In this document: in pieces, positions 7,657 to 14,378 of the stretch
How the letters are laid out: every line of letters begins with the position of its first letter
Numbering within the stretch: position 1 is the stretch's first letter
DNA from: Streptomyces ardesiacus
GTDB lineage: Bacteria; Actinomycetota; Actinomycetes; Streptomycetales; Streptomycetaceae
Assembly (NCBI RefSeq): GCF_003112575.1
Contig: NZ_BEWC01000006.1
Span: forward strand, 310,001 to 374,000
Reading direction: 5' to 3'
Length of the DNA: 64,000 nt
Translations under genes and position numbers: made by a program
The notes under the pieces: generated by a model
What the model saw: the letters and a program-made list of their open reading frames with translations, nothing else
Databases searched by the model: none
Told to the model about the DNA's origin: nothing

Positions 7657-7986
7657 GTGCGCGGCGCCGACGCGGCACCCGCCGACCGCGACCCCGGTCT
7701 CCAGCCCGAGCGCACCCGGCTCGCCTGGCGCCGTACCACCCTGTCCGGCACGGTCGTCGCCGTACTCGCCGCGAAGGCCGCGTTGCACGGTGGCGCGACG
7801 GCCGTCTCGGTCCTGGCCGCCGCCCTGTGCTGCGCCCTCTGGCTGGCCTTCCTGCGGATCGCCCACGGCCGTATCAGCACCCTCGCCGCGGCGAGGCGGC
7901 CCCGCGCGCTCACCCCGCAGCACGCCGTCGCCGCCGCTCTGTGCACGCTCGTCCTCGCCCTCTGCGGGGCGGTCCTCGTCCTCTGA
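7657..7986 (+). CDS. Second DUF202-family membrane protein
   Basis: The protein has 109 residues and is shorter and more divergent than its upstream partner. It keeps QPERTRLAWRRTTLSGTVVAV, the family signature in the form R-T-x-L-A-W-R-R-T. Three hydrophobic helices are visible (about 29-45, 50-65, 90-108). It starts with GTG two bases after the upstream stop, which implies translational coupling. Paired DUF202 genes like this are usual in streptomycetes. Function unknown. Confidence 0.82.
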   Translation: MRGADAAPADRDPGLQPERTRLAWRRTTLSGTVVAVLAAKAALHGGATAVSVLAAALCCALWLAFLRIAHGRISTLAAARRPRALTPQHAVAAALCTLVLALCGAVLVL

Positions 7987-8027
7987 GGCCCGTAACCCCG
8001 GTCACGTTCCGCCCGCCCACTGGACGG

Positions 8028-8045
8028 CATACCGACCGGTCGGCA
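8028..8045. promoter_or_regulatory. TetR-type operator upstream of the phosphotransferase-ACAD operon
   Basis: CATACCGACCGGTCGGCA contains the perfect 12-base palindrome CCGACCGGTCGG (8032-8043) and lies 40 bases before the start codon at 8085. The half-site CATACCGACYGGT recurs upstream of the SDR gene (12970-12989), which is followed by a TetR gene. This suggests one regulator for both operons. Confidence 0.6.
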
Positions 8046-8084
8046 TCATGTGGGGGTACTGTCCGCCCGCCCCAGGGAGAGCCG

Positions 8085-9110
8085 ATGAGCCCCGACCACC
8101 CGCCCGGACTCGATCTCGACCGGTTGCGCGCCCTGCTCGACCGCGAGCGGCCCGGACTGGTCGCCGGCCCGTTGTCCGGCCGGCTGATCGAGGGCGGACG
8201 GTCGAACCTCACCTACGCCGTCTCGGACGGCACCGCCCGCTGGGTCGTACGGCGGCCCCCGCTCGGTCACGTCCTGGCCACCGCGCACGACATGCGGCGC
8301 GAGCACCGCGTCATCAGCGCGCTGCACCCGACCGACGTGCCCGTGCCGCGCCCGGTGCTGCTGTGCGAGGACAAGGAGGTGCTGGGGGCGCCGTTCTACG
8401 TGATGGAGTTCGTGGAGGGCACCCCGTACCGCACCGCCGAGCAGCTCGCCCCGCTCGGGCCGGGGCGCACCCGCGCCGCCGTGCTGAACCTCGTCGACAC
8501 GCTGGTCGGGCTGCACGCGGTGGACCCCGCCGAGGTGGGCCTCGCGGACTTCGGCCGCCCCGAGGGCTTCCTGGACCGGCAGCTGAGGCGCTGGGCCAAG
8601 CAGCTCGACGCCTCCCGCGACCGCGACCTGGCCGGCATCGACGAACTGCACGCCACCCTCGGCCGGGAGCTGCCGCGCTCCCCCGCCCCGACGGTCGTGC
8701 ACGGCGACTACCGCCTCGACAACGTCCTGATCGGCGGCGAGGACGACGAGATCCGGGCGGTCCTCGACTGGGAGATGTCCACGCTCGGCGACCCGCTGAC
8801 CGACCTCGGCCTGCTGGTGATGTACAGCAGCCCCCTCGGCATGCCCGACTCCCCCGTCTCCACCACCGCCCAGGCGCCCGGCCACCCCGCCCCCGACGAG
8901 CTGGTCGAGCGGTACGCCGCCCGCTCGGGGCGGGACGTCTCCACGGTCGCCTGGTACACGGCGTTCGCGTGGTTCAAGCTCGCCGTGATCCTGGAGGGCA
9001 TCCACTACCGCTACACGCTGGGCCAGACGGTCGGCCGCGGCTTCGACCGCATCGGCGACCTCGTCCCCGTCTTCATCGAGCACGGCCTGACCACCCTTCA
9101 GGAGGGCTGA
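8085..9110 (+). CDS. Phosphotransferase family protein (ACAD10/11-associated APH fold)
   Basis: The protein has 341 residues with a choline/aminoglycoside-kinase fold. Motifs: an N-terminal LIEGGRSNLTYAV nucleotide loop, VVHGDYRLDNVLIG as catalytic loop (HGDYRxDN), and VLDWEMSTLGDPLTDLG as the DFG-like metal motif. This subfamily is the kinase-like domain that in animals is fused to acyl-CoA dehydrogenase 10/11. That domain phosphorylates 4-hydroxyacyl-CoA so that it can be rearranged to a form fit for beta-oxidation. The adjacent acyl-CoA dehydrogenase, only six bases downstream, makes this role likely here. GGGAGA precedes the ATG. Confidence 0.85.
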   Translation: MSPDHPPGLDLDRLRALLDRERPGLVAGPLSGRLIEGGRSNLTYAVSDGTARWVVRRPPLGHVLATAHDMRREHRVISALHPTDVPVPRPVLLCEDKEVLGAPFYVMEFVEGTPYRTAEQLAPLGPGRTRAAVLNLVDTLVGLHAVDPAEVGLADFGRPEGFLDRQLRRWAKQLDASRDRDLAGIDELHATLGRELPRSPAPTVVHGDYRLDNVLIGGEDDEIRAVLDWEMSTLGDPLTDLGLLVMYSSPLGMPDSPVSTTAQAPGHPAPDELVERYAARSGRDVSTVAWYTAFAWFKLAVILEGIHYRYTLGQTVGRGFDRIGDLVPVFIEHGLTTLQEG

Positions 9111-9116
9111 CCCGCC

Positions 9117-10331
9117 ATGGACTTCGCCTACGACGCACGCACCGAGGAACTCCGCGGCAGGCTGCTCGCCTTCATGGACGAGTACGTCTACCCGGCCGAG
9201 CAGGTCGCCCACGAGCAGCGCGCCCGGCTCGCCTCGCCCTGGGAGACCCCGCGGGTCGTGGAGGAGCTCAAGGCCGAGGCCCGCCGCCAGGGCCTGTGGA
9301 ACCTGTTCCTCCCCGACGCCGAGCACGGCGCCGGCCTCACCAACCTCCAGTACGCCCCGCTCGCCGAGATCACCGGCCGCAGCCCCCAGTTGGCGCCGAC
9401 CGCGACGAACTGCGCGGCGCCGGACACCGGGAACATGGAGGTGCTGGCCCAGTTCGCCGACGAGGCGCAGAAGAAGCAGTGGCTGGAGCCGCTGCTGGCC
9501 GGGGAGATCCGCTCCGCGTTCGCGATGACCGAGCCGGACGTGGCCTCCTCGGACGCCACGAACATCACCACGCACATCGAGCGCGAGGGCGACGAGTACG
9601 TCGTCACGGGCCGCAAGTGGTACATCTCGGGGGCGATGAACCCGGACTGCCGGATCTTCATCGTGATGGGCAAGACCGACCCGGACGGCGAGGACCTCCG
9701 CCGCCAGCAGTCCATGGTGCTGGTTCCGCGCGACACGCCCGGGGTGACGGTCGACCGGGCGATGCAGGTCTTCGGCTACGAGGACCACTACCACGGCGGC
9801 CACGCCGAGGTGACCTTCGACCACGCGCGCGTGCCGGTGACCCATCTGATCGGTGAGGAGGGCGGCGGCTTCGCCATCGCCCAGGCCCGGCTCGGTCCCG
9901 GCCGGATCCACCACTGCATGCGGCTGATCGGCATGGCGGAGCGGGCGATCGAGCTGATGTGCCGCCGCGCGGTGTCCCGCAACGCCTTCGGCAAGGCGCT
10001 GGCCCAGCAGGGCGTGGTCCACAACTGGATCGCGGACGCCCGGGTCACCGTCGAGCAGCTCCGGCTGCTGGTGCTGAAGACCGCCTGGCTGATGGACACC
10101 GTCGGCAACCGGGGCGCGCACACCGAGATCCAGGCCATCAAGATCGCCACGCCCCGCGCGGTGGTCGACATCATCGACCGGGCGATCCAGTTGCACGGCG
10201 CGGGCGGCGTGAGCCAGGACTTCCCGCTGGCGGAGCTGTACGCGGGCGCGCGGACCCTGATGATCGCCGACGGTCCGGACGAGGTCCACCAGCGCTCGCT
10301 GGCCCGCCGGGAGATCAAGAAGTACCTCTGA
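9117..10331 (+). CDS. Acyl-CoA dehydrogenase, ACAD10/11-like
   Basis: FAD flavoenzyme of 404 residues in the standard ACAD order: N-terminal helical domain, middle beta domain (FAMTEPDVASSDATNI near 140; KWYISGAMNPDC near 165), and C-terminal helical domain (RRAVSRNAFGKALAQQGVVHN near 285). It ends in LMIADGPDEVHQRSLARREIKKY, typical of the ACAD11 branch, which prefers hydroxylated or long acyl chains. Together with the upstream kinase-like gene it can degrade 4-hydroxy acids. The operon carries a TetR-type operator in front. Confidence 0.92.
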   Translation: MDFAYDARTEELRGRLLAFMDEYVYPAEQVAHEQRARLASPWETPRVVEELKAEARRQGLWNLFLPDAEHGAGLTNLQYAPLAEITGRSPQLAPTATNCAAPDTGNMEVLAQFADEAQKKQWLEPLLAGEIRSAFAMTEPDVASSDATNITTHIEREGDEYVVTGRKWYISGAMNPDCRIFIVMGKTDPDGEDLRRQQSMVLVPRDTPGVTVDRAMQVFGYEDHYHGGHAEVTFDHARVPVTHLIGEEGGGFAIAQARLGPGRIHHCMRLIGMAERAIELMCRRAVSRNAFGKALAQQGVVHNWIADARVTVEQLRLLVLKTAWLMDTVGNRGAHTEIQAIKIATPRAVVDIIDRAIQLHGAGGVSQDFPLAELYAGARTLMIADGPDEVHQRSLARREIKKYL

Positions 10332-10352
10332 GCACCCGGCCGGCGGAGTGCT
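10331..10352. terminator. Hairpin between convergent ACAD gene and small ORF
   Basis: AGCAC (10331-10335) and GTGCT (10348-10352) enclose the self-complementary CCGGCCGG. It starts on the last base of the ACAD stop codon and overlaps the stop codon of the small minus-strand frame. It could end transcripts from both sides. Confidence 0.5.
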
Positions 10353-10440
10353 AGTAGCCGCCCGAGTAGTGGTGGTCGGCGCGCGCGAGGGCGCGGAGGA
10401 AGGAGACGAGGCGGGTCCAGGGCGAGGGGCTGCGAGACAT
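10351..10440 (-). CDS. Candidate 29-residue small protein divergent from lysR
   Basis: The open frame starts ATG 10440 and stops at TAG 10351. The peptide begins M-S-R-S-P-S-P-W-T-R and ends in A-D-H-H-Y-S-G-G-Y. GGAGG precedes the ATG but only one base away, which is tight. It is the only reading frame in the position where a LysR regulator normally has its divergent target. A dyad CAGCG-N16-CGCTG lies between the two. It may be a real micropeptide, or the region may be an untranslated RNA. I do not recognise a family. Confidence 0.35.
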   Translation of the reverse strand: MSRSPSPWTRLVSFLRALARADHHYSGGY

Positions 10441-10466
10441 GCCTCCAGGCTGGCCCGCGGACCGGA

Positions 10467-10492
10467 CAGCGGTCCAACAGATGGTTTCGCTG
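10467..10492. promoter_or_regulatory. Dyad in the lysR divergent promoter
   Basis: CAGCG (10467-10471) and CGCTG (10488-10492) are separated by 16 bases, 42 bases upstream of the lysR start. The half-site spacing is plausible for a LysR tetramer site, but the classical T-N11-A core was not clearly seen. Confidence 0.35.
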
Positions 10493-10533
10493 CGTCCCAT
10501 CTCCCAAATCGATCGGGGCTCTAGAGTGGGCCG

Positions 10534-11466
10534 ATGGAGATCCGCCAGCTCCGCCACTTCATGGCCGTCGTCACCGAGGGCGGCTTCACCGCCGCAGCGC
10601 GCCGGGAGCTGATCGTGCAGTCGGCGCTCAGCTCGTCGGTCCGCAACCTGGAACGGGAGCTGGGTGCCGAGCTGTTCGACCGCACCGGCCGCCGGGTCGT
10701 GCTCACCGAGGCGGGCCGGGCGCTGGTGCCGCGGGCCCGCGCGCTGCTGGCCGGCGCCGAGGAGGCCCGGCAGGCGGTCGCGGCGGTGACGGGCCTGGCC
10801 ACCGGACGGGTGGCCATCGGCACCATCCAGACGCTCACCTGCGTCGACCTGCCCGCCGAACTGGCCACCTTCCACCGCCGGTTCCCGGGCGTCCAGGTGT
10901 CGGTGCGGGACGCGCCGGTCGGTGAGCTGACCGACGCGCTGCGCGCGGGCGAGCTGGACCTCGCGTATCTCGTGCCGGACGCGGCGGCGTTGCCCGAGGG
11001 ACTCACCGCGTACGCGTCCTGGCAGGAGGAGCTGGTGCTCATCACCGCCGAGGGCCATCGGCTCGCCCGGGCGGGGCGGACGCTGGTCAGCGACCTCGCC
11101 GAGGAGCCGTTCGTCGACTTCCGCGCGGGTACCGGTCTGGAGACCGCCGTACGGCGGCTGGCGGCCCACTGCGGTCTGGAGCGCCGTATCACCTGCGACG
11201 TGACCCAGATCGGGCTGCTGGTCGATCTGGTGCGGGCGGGGATCGGCGTGGCGTTCGTGCCGCGCCGGATCGGTGAGCGCGCCGGCCTGCCGTGTGTGGA
11301 GATCAGGCAGCCGGAGCCGGGCCGGACCGTCGTGCTGGCCGGGCGCGGGCCGCGGCCGCGCAATCCCGCGGCGGCGGCCCTGGCCGGTCACCTCACGGGG
11401 CGCCTCACGGACGCAGCGCCCGCAGCAGCAGGTCGGCGAGGTGATCGGCCACTTCCTGCGGGCTGA
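10534..11466 (+). CDS. LysR-family transcriptional regulator
   Basis: The protein has 310 residues. The N-terminal winged helix-turn-helix (1-60) has MEIRQLRHFMAVVTEGGFTAAA and the recognition region SALSSSVRNLERELGAELF. The C-terminal periplasmic-binding-like effector domain (about 90-290) begins RVAIGTIQTLTCVDL. The metabolite is not predictable. Its 3' end overlaps the convergent tetR gene by 62 bases, so the C-terminal AAPAAAGRRGDRPLPAG tail is encoded opposite that gene and is probably dispensable. The divergent partner is only a 29-residue frame. Confidence 0.9.
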   Translation: MEIRQLRHFMAVVTEGGFTAAARRELIVQSALSSSVRNLERELGAELFDRTGRRVVLTEAGRALVPRARALLAGAEEARQAVAAVTGLATGRVAIGTIQTLTCVDLPAELATFHRRFPGVQVSVRDAPVGELTDALRAGELDLAYLVPDAAALPEGLTAYASWQEELVLITAEGHRLARAGRTLVSDLAEEPFVDFRAGTGLETAVRRLAAHCGLERRITCDVTQIGLLVDLVRAGIGVAFVPRRIGERAGLPCVEIRQPEPGRTVVLAGRGPRPRNPAAAALAGHLTGRLTDAAPAAAGRRGDRPLPAG

Positions 11467-12007
11467 GGGGGCCGTCGGGGCGGTACCAGGTGGACAGGTG
11501 GTGGATGGAGCCGAAGTGGTAGTCCACCACCAGGTCGGCCGGGGTCTGCCTGGTGAAGACGCCGGTGCGCTGGCCCTCCTCGATGAGCGCGCGGAAGCGC
11601 TCGTGGTAGCGCCGGCGCTCCGCGCGCACCTGCTTGTTCTTCTCCGGGCTGAGCTGGTGCATGGAGCGGAAGAAGATCGACGCGTCGTCGAGGTTCTCGA
11701 TGGTGGTGACGACGACGTCGGCCGCCGCGTCCCGGACCCGCTTCTCGACCGGATCGTCGGCGTCGGCGAAGGCGTCCAGGCGCTCCTGCTGGAGGCGCAG
11801 CACGCGCGCGTACACCTCGTGCAGGAGGTCGTCCTTGGATCCGAAGTAGTGGTACAGCGCCCCCTTGGTGACGCCTGCCGCCTCGACGATCTCCTGTACC
11901 GAGGTGCGGTCGTAGCCCTGCTCGGCGAAGAGCCGGGTGGCGGCGGCCAGGAGCCGCTGCGGCACCGGAGTGCCGTCCCCGTCCGTGGTCCTGGGCACTG
12001 CCGTCAC
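11405..12007 (-). CDS. TetR-family regulator, probably of the SDR and ACAD operons
   Basis: The protein has 200 residues. The DNA-binding domain spans about 15-65 (RLLAAATRLFAEQGYDRTSVQEIVEAAGV...YHYFGSKDDLL), and the rest is the ligand domain. The GTG start at 12007 is preceded by AAAGG. It lies 140 bases downstream of an SDR gene on the same strand and is likely co-transcribed. The TetR-type site upstream of that SDR (12970-12989) matches the one in front of the phosphotransferase-ACAD operon (8028-8045), so this is the prime candidate to bind both. A direct repeat of CACTGTC lies just upstream of its start. Confidence 0.88.
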   Translation of the reverse strand: MTAVPRTTDGDGTPVPQRLLAAATRLFAEQGYDRTSVQEIVEAAGVTKGALYHYFGSKDDLLHEVYARVLRLQQERLDAFADADDPVEKRVRDAAADVVVTTIENLDDASIFFRSMHQLSPEKNKQVRAERRRYHERFRALIEEGQRTGVFTRQTPADLVVDYHFGSIHHLSTWYRPDGPLSPQEVADHLADLLLRALRP

Positions 12008-12147
12008 CTGCCTTTCCGTTTCACTGTCCGTTCACTGTCGGGTCCTGCCGGGTACCAGAACGCCGTTCCCGACGGAGGATCTTCCCACTCTCCGGCTCCG
12101 GCGCGTCGGGCAGGGCGCCGCGGCGCGCTCCGGACACCGGCGGGCGG

Positions 12148-12918
12148 TCACCGGGCCGCTGTCTCCTCCCACTGCCGCTGGAGCCGGTTCATGCCGTGCA
12201 GCCAGCGGTCGGGGTCGGCGGCCCGCGCCCGGTAGTACTCGGCGACCTCGGGGTGCGGCAGGACGAGGAAGCGGTCCTCCTCGATGCCCCGGAACAGGGC
12301 GTCGGCGACGTCCTGCGGTTCGATCGCGGTGGGCCGGAGCACCAGGTCGCCGGCGCTGCCGGTGGCGGCCAGCATGTCGGTGCGCACGCCCTGCGGGCAG
12401 ATGGCGTGGACCTTGATCCCGCGGTGGCGGTAGGTCAGGGACAGCCACTCGGCGAAGGCGTAGGCGCCGTGCTTCGTGACGCTGTAGGGGGCGGCGCCGA
12501 TCATGGTGAGCAGTCCGGCGGCGGAGACGGTGGAGACGAAGCGGCCGCTGCCTCGCTCCAGCCAGTCGGGGAGCAGTTCGTGGGCCGCGCGGACGTGGGC
12601 CATGACGTTGACGTCCCAGGCGAGCGCCCAGGCGGACTCCTCGGCGGCCTCCGAACCGGCGCAGCCGACGCCCGCGTTGGCGCAGTACACGTCGACCGTG
12701 CCGCCCAGCGCGTCGCGGGCCTCGCCGACGACCGCCGAGGCGTCGCCGGGGACCGCGGTGCCGCCGATCTCGTCGGCGACGGCCTTCGCCCGTCCGGCGT
12801 CCAGGTCGTTGACGACGACCCGGGCCCCCTCGGCGGCGAAGCGCCGGGCCAGCGCGGCGCCGATGCCGCCTCCCGCCCCGGTGACGACGACTCCGGCATC
12901 CTGCACGGCTTCCACCAT
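12148..12918 (-). CDS. Short-chain dehydrogenase/reductase
   Basis: NAD(P)-dependent oxidoreductase of 256 residues, classical SDR. The cofactor loop TGAGGGIG (13-20), an acidic residue in VVVNDLDAG (points to NAD(H)), the CANAG motif (about 84-88), and the catalytic Ser in STVSAAG with Tyr/Lys in YSVTKHG (about 145-149) are all present. The C-terminal half resembles steroid or acyl-chain oxidoreductases but the substrate is unknown. It starts at ATG 12918 behind GAAGGAG. It sits upstream of a tetR gene and near acyl-CoA genes, so lipid catabolism is a reasonable guess. Confidence 0.88.
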   Translation of the reverse strand: MVEAVQDAGVVVTGAGGGIGAALARRFAAEGARVVVNDLDAGRAKAVADEIGGTAVPGDASAVVGEARDALGGTVDVYCANAGVGCAGSEAAEESAWALAWDVNVMAHVRAAHELLPDWLERGSGRFVSTVSAAGLLTMIGAAPYSVTKHGAYAFAEWLSLTYRHRGIKVHAICPQGVRTDMLAATGSAGDLVLRPTAIEPQDVADALFRGIEEDRFLVLPHPEVAEYYRARAADPDRWLHGMNRLQRQWEETAAR

Positions 12919-12969
12919 CGGTCTCCTTCGACACGGCTCGGCACGGCTCGCTCCCCGTTGCAGCGCCAG

Positions 12970-12989
12970 ACTAACCAGTCGGTATGTGC
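12970..12989. promoter_or_regulatory. TetR-type operator upstream of the SDR-tetR operon
   Basis: On the minus strand it reads CATACCGACTGGTTAGTC, an imperfect dyad of ATACC/GGTTA. Its left arm and centre, CATACCGACYGGT, match the site at 8028-8045 at all fixed positions. It is about 52-70 bases upstream of the SDR start codon. Confidence 0.55.
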
Positions 12990-13088
12990 GGCGGAAGAGG
13001 TGAACCGCGGTCTACTCCATTCCCTGCGGCCCCGGTGCGGGTTAGCGTGCGTGCGCATGACACCCGCCGCGATCACGGAGGTCACCGC

Positions 13089-14354
13089 ATGACGCTGTCC
13101 AGACGGAATCTGCTCGCCACGACGGCCGCGGTGGCGGCCGGGGCCACCGCCACCACCGCCGCGTCGGCGGGGACGGCGCACGCGGCGCCCGCGGGGAACG
13201 GGGGCCGCCGGCTGCGCACCGGCTTCGAGCGCCTCGCCGACGACGGCTACGCCCGGCTCGACGGGCAGAGGGTCGGCGTCGTCACCAACCCGACCGGCGT
13301 CACCCGGGACGTGCGCCACATCGTCGACGTCATGCACGCCGACGGCCGGGTGAACCTGACCGCCGTCTTCGGACCCGAGCACGGCTTCCGGGGCACGGCG
13401 CAGGCGGGCGGTTCCGAGGGGCGCTACGACGACCCCGCGACCGGGCTGCCGGTCTACGACACGTACCTGAAGAGCGGGCAGCCGCTCGCCGACGTGTTCA
13501 CGGCCTCCGGCGTGGACACCGTCGTCTTCGACATCCAGGACGTGGGCGCGCGCTTCTACACGTACATCTGGACGCTCTTCGACTGCATGGAGGCGGCCTC
13601 GCTCGCGGGGAAGCGGTTCGTGGTCCTGGACCGGCCGAACCCGGTGACCGGGCGGGCGGCCCTCGGTCCGGTCCTGCACAAGGAGTTCGCGACCTTCGTC
13701 GGCCGGGAGCCGATCGCGCAGGCCCACGGCATGACGGTCGCCGAGCTGGCGCTGCTCTTCAACGGCGAGTTCCTCCCGTCGCCGGTACCGCTGGAGACGG
13801 TGACGATGACGGGCTGGAAGCGGTCGGAGTTCTACGACGCCTCCGGGCTGCCCTGGGTGCCGCCGAGCCCGAACATGCCGACGCCGGAGTGCGCGCTGGT
13901 GTACTCGGGGACGTGTCTGTTCGAGGGCACGAACCTCTCCGAGGGGCGCGGCACGACCCGCCCGTTCGAACTGCTCGGCGCGGAGGGGATCGACGGGAGC
14001 TGGGCCGCCGCCGCGAACGACGTCGGTCTGCCGGGCGTGCGGTTCAGGGAGGCGTACTTCGCGCCCACCTTCTCCAAGTTCCAGGGGAGGACGGTCGGCG
14101 GCGTGCAGCTCCACGTGCACGACCGGGCCGCGTTCGACCCGGTGCGCACCGGTGTCGCCCTCCTCGTGACCGCCAGGCGCACCTGGGACGGTTTCGCCTG
14201 GCGGCCGGACAACTGGATCGACAAGCTCACCGGGTCCGCACGGGTGCGCACGATGATCGACGCGGGCGCGGACACCGACGAGGTGGTGGCCGGATGGGAG
14301 CGGGAACTGGCGGCGTTCCGCGGGACGCGCCGCCAGTACCTGCTCTACAGGTGA
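13089..14354 (+). CDS. Exported DUF1343 protein (NamZ-like exo-beta-N-acetylmuramidase)
   Basis: The protein has 421 residues. The N-terminus SRRNLLATTAAVAAG is a twin-arginine (Tat) signal ending at AHA (about 33-35). The mature part is DUF1343: GVVTNPTGV near 60, FGPEHGFRG near 95, DIQDVGARFYTYIWTL near 155, LDRPNP near 185, and PSPNMPT with EGTNLSEGRGT near 265-290. The family type, Bacillus NamZ, removes terminal MurNAc from peptidoglycan fragments. So this is likely a wall-turnover enzyme acting outside the cell. GGAGG lies 8 bases before the ATG at 13089. It converges with a penicillin acylase gene. Confidence 0.9.
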   Translation: MTLSRRNLLATTAAVAAGATATTAASAGTAHAAPAGNGGRRLRTGFERLADDGYARLDGQRVGVVTNPTGVTRDVRHIVDVMHADGRVNLTAVFGPEHGFRGTAQAGGSEGRYDDPATGLPVYDTYLKSGQPLADVFTASGVDTVVFDIQDVGARFYTYIWTLFDCMEAASLAGKRFVVLDRPNPVTGRAALGPVLHKEFATFVGREPIAQAHGMTVAELALLFNGEFLPSPVPLETVTMTGWKRSEFYDASGLPWVPPSPNMPTPECALVYSGTCLFEGTNLSEGRGTTRPFELLGAEGIDGSWAAAANDVGLPGVRFREAYFAPTFSKFQGRTVGGVQLHVHDRAAFDPVRTGVALLVTARRTWDGFAWRPDNWIDKLTGSARVRTMIDAGADTDEVVAGWERELAAFRGTRRQYLLYR

Positions 14355-14378
14355 CCGTCGGGCCGGCCGGTCACCTGT
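14347..14378. terminator. Bidirectional terminator between NamZ-like and penicillin acylase genes
   Basis: ACAGGTGACCG (14347-14357) pairs perfectly with CGGTCACCTGT (14368-14378), with a 10-base loop. The stem includes the stop codons of both convergent genes, so each gene ends inside the hairpin. Confidence 0.85.

Noticed and set aside
12501..14120. 539-codon minus-strand frame across the SDR and NamZ genes
   Set aside because: Antisense shadow of NamZ and out-of-frame SDR; both real genes are clear by motif.
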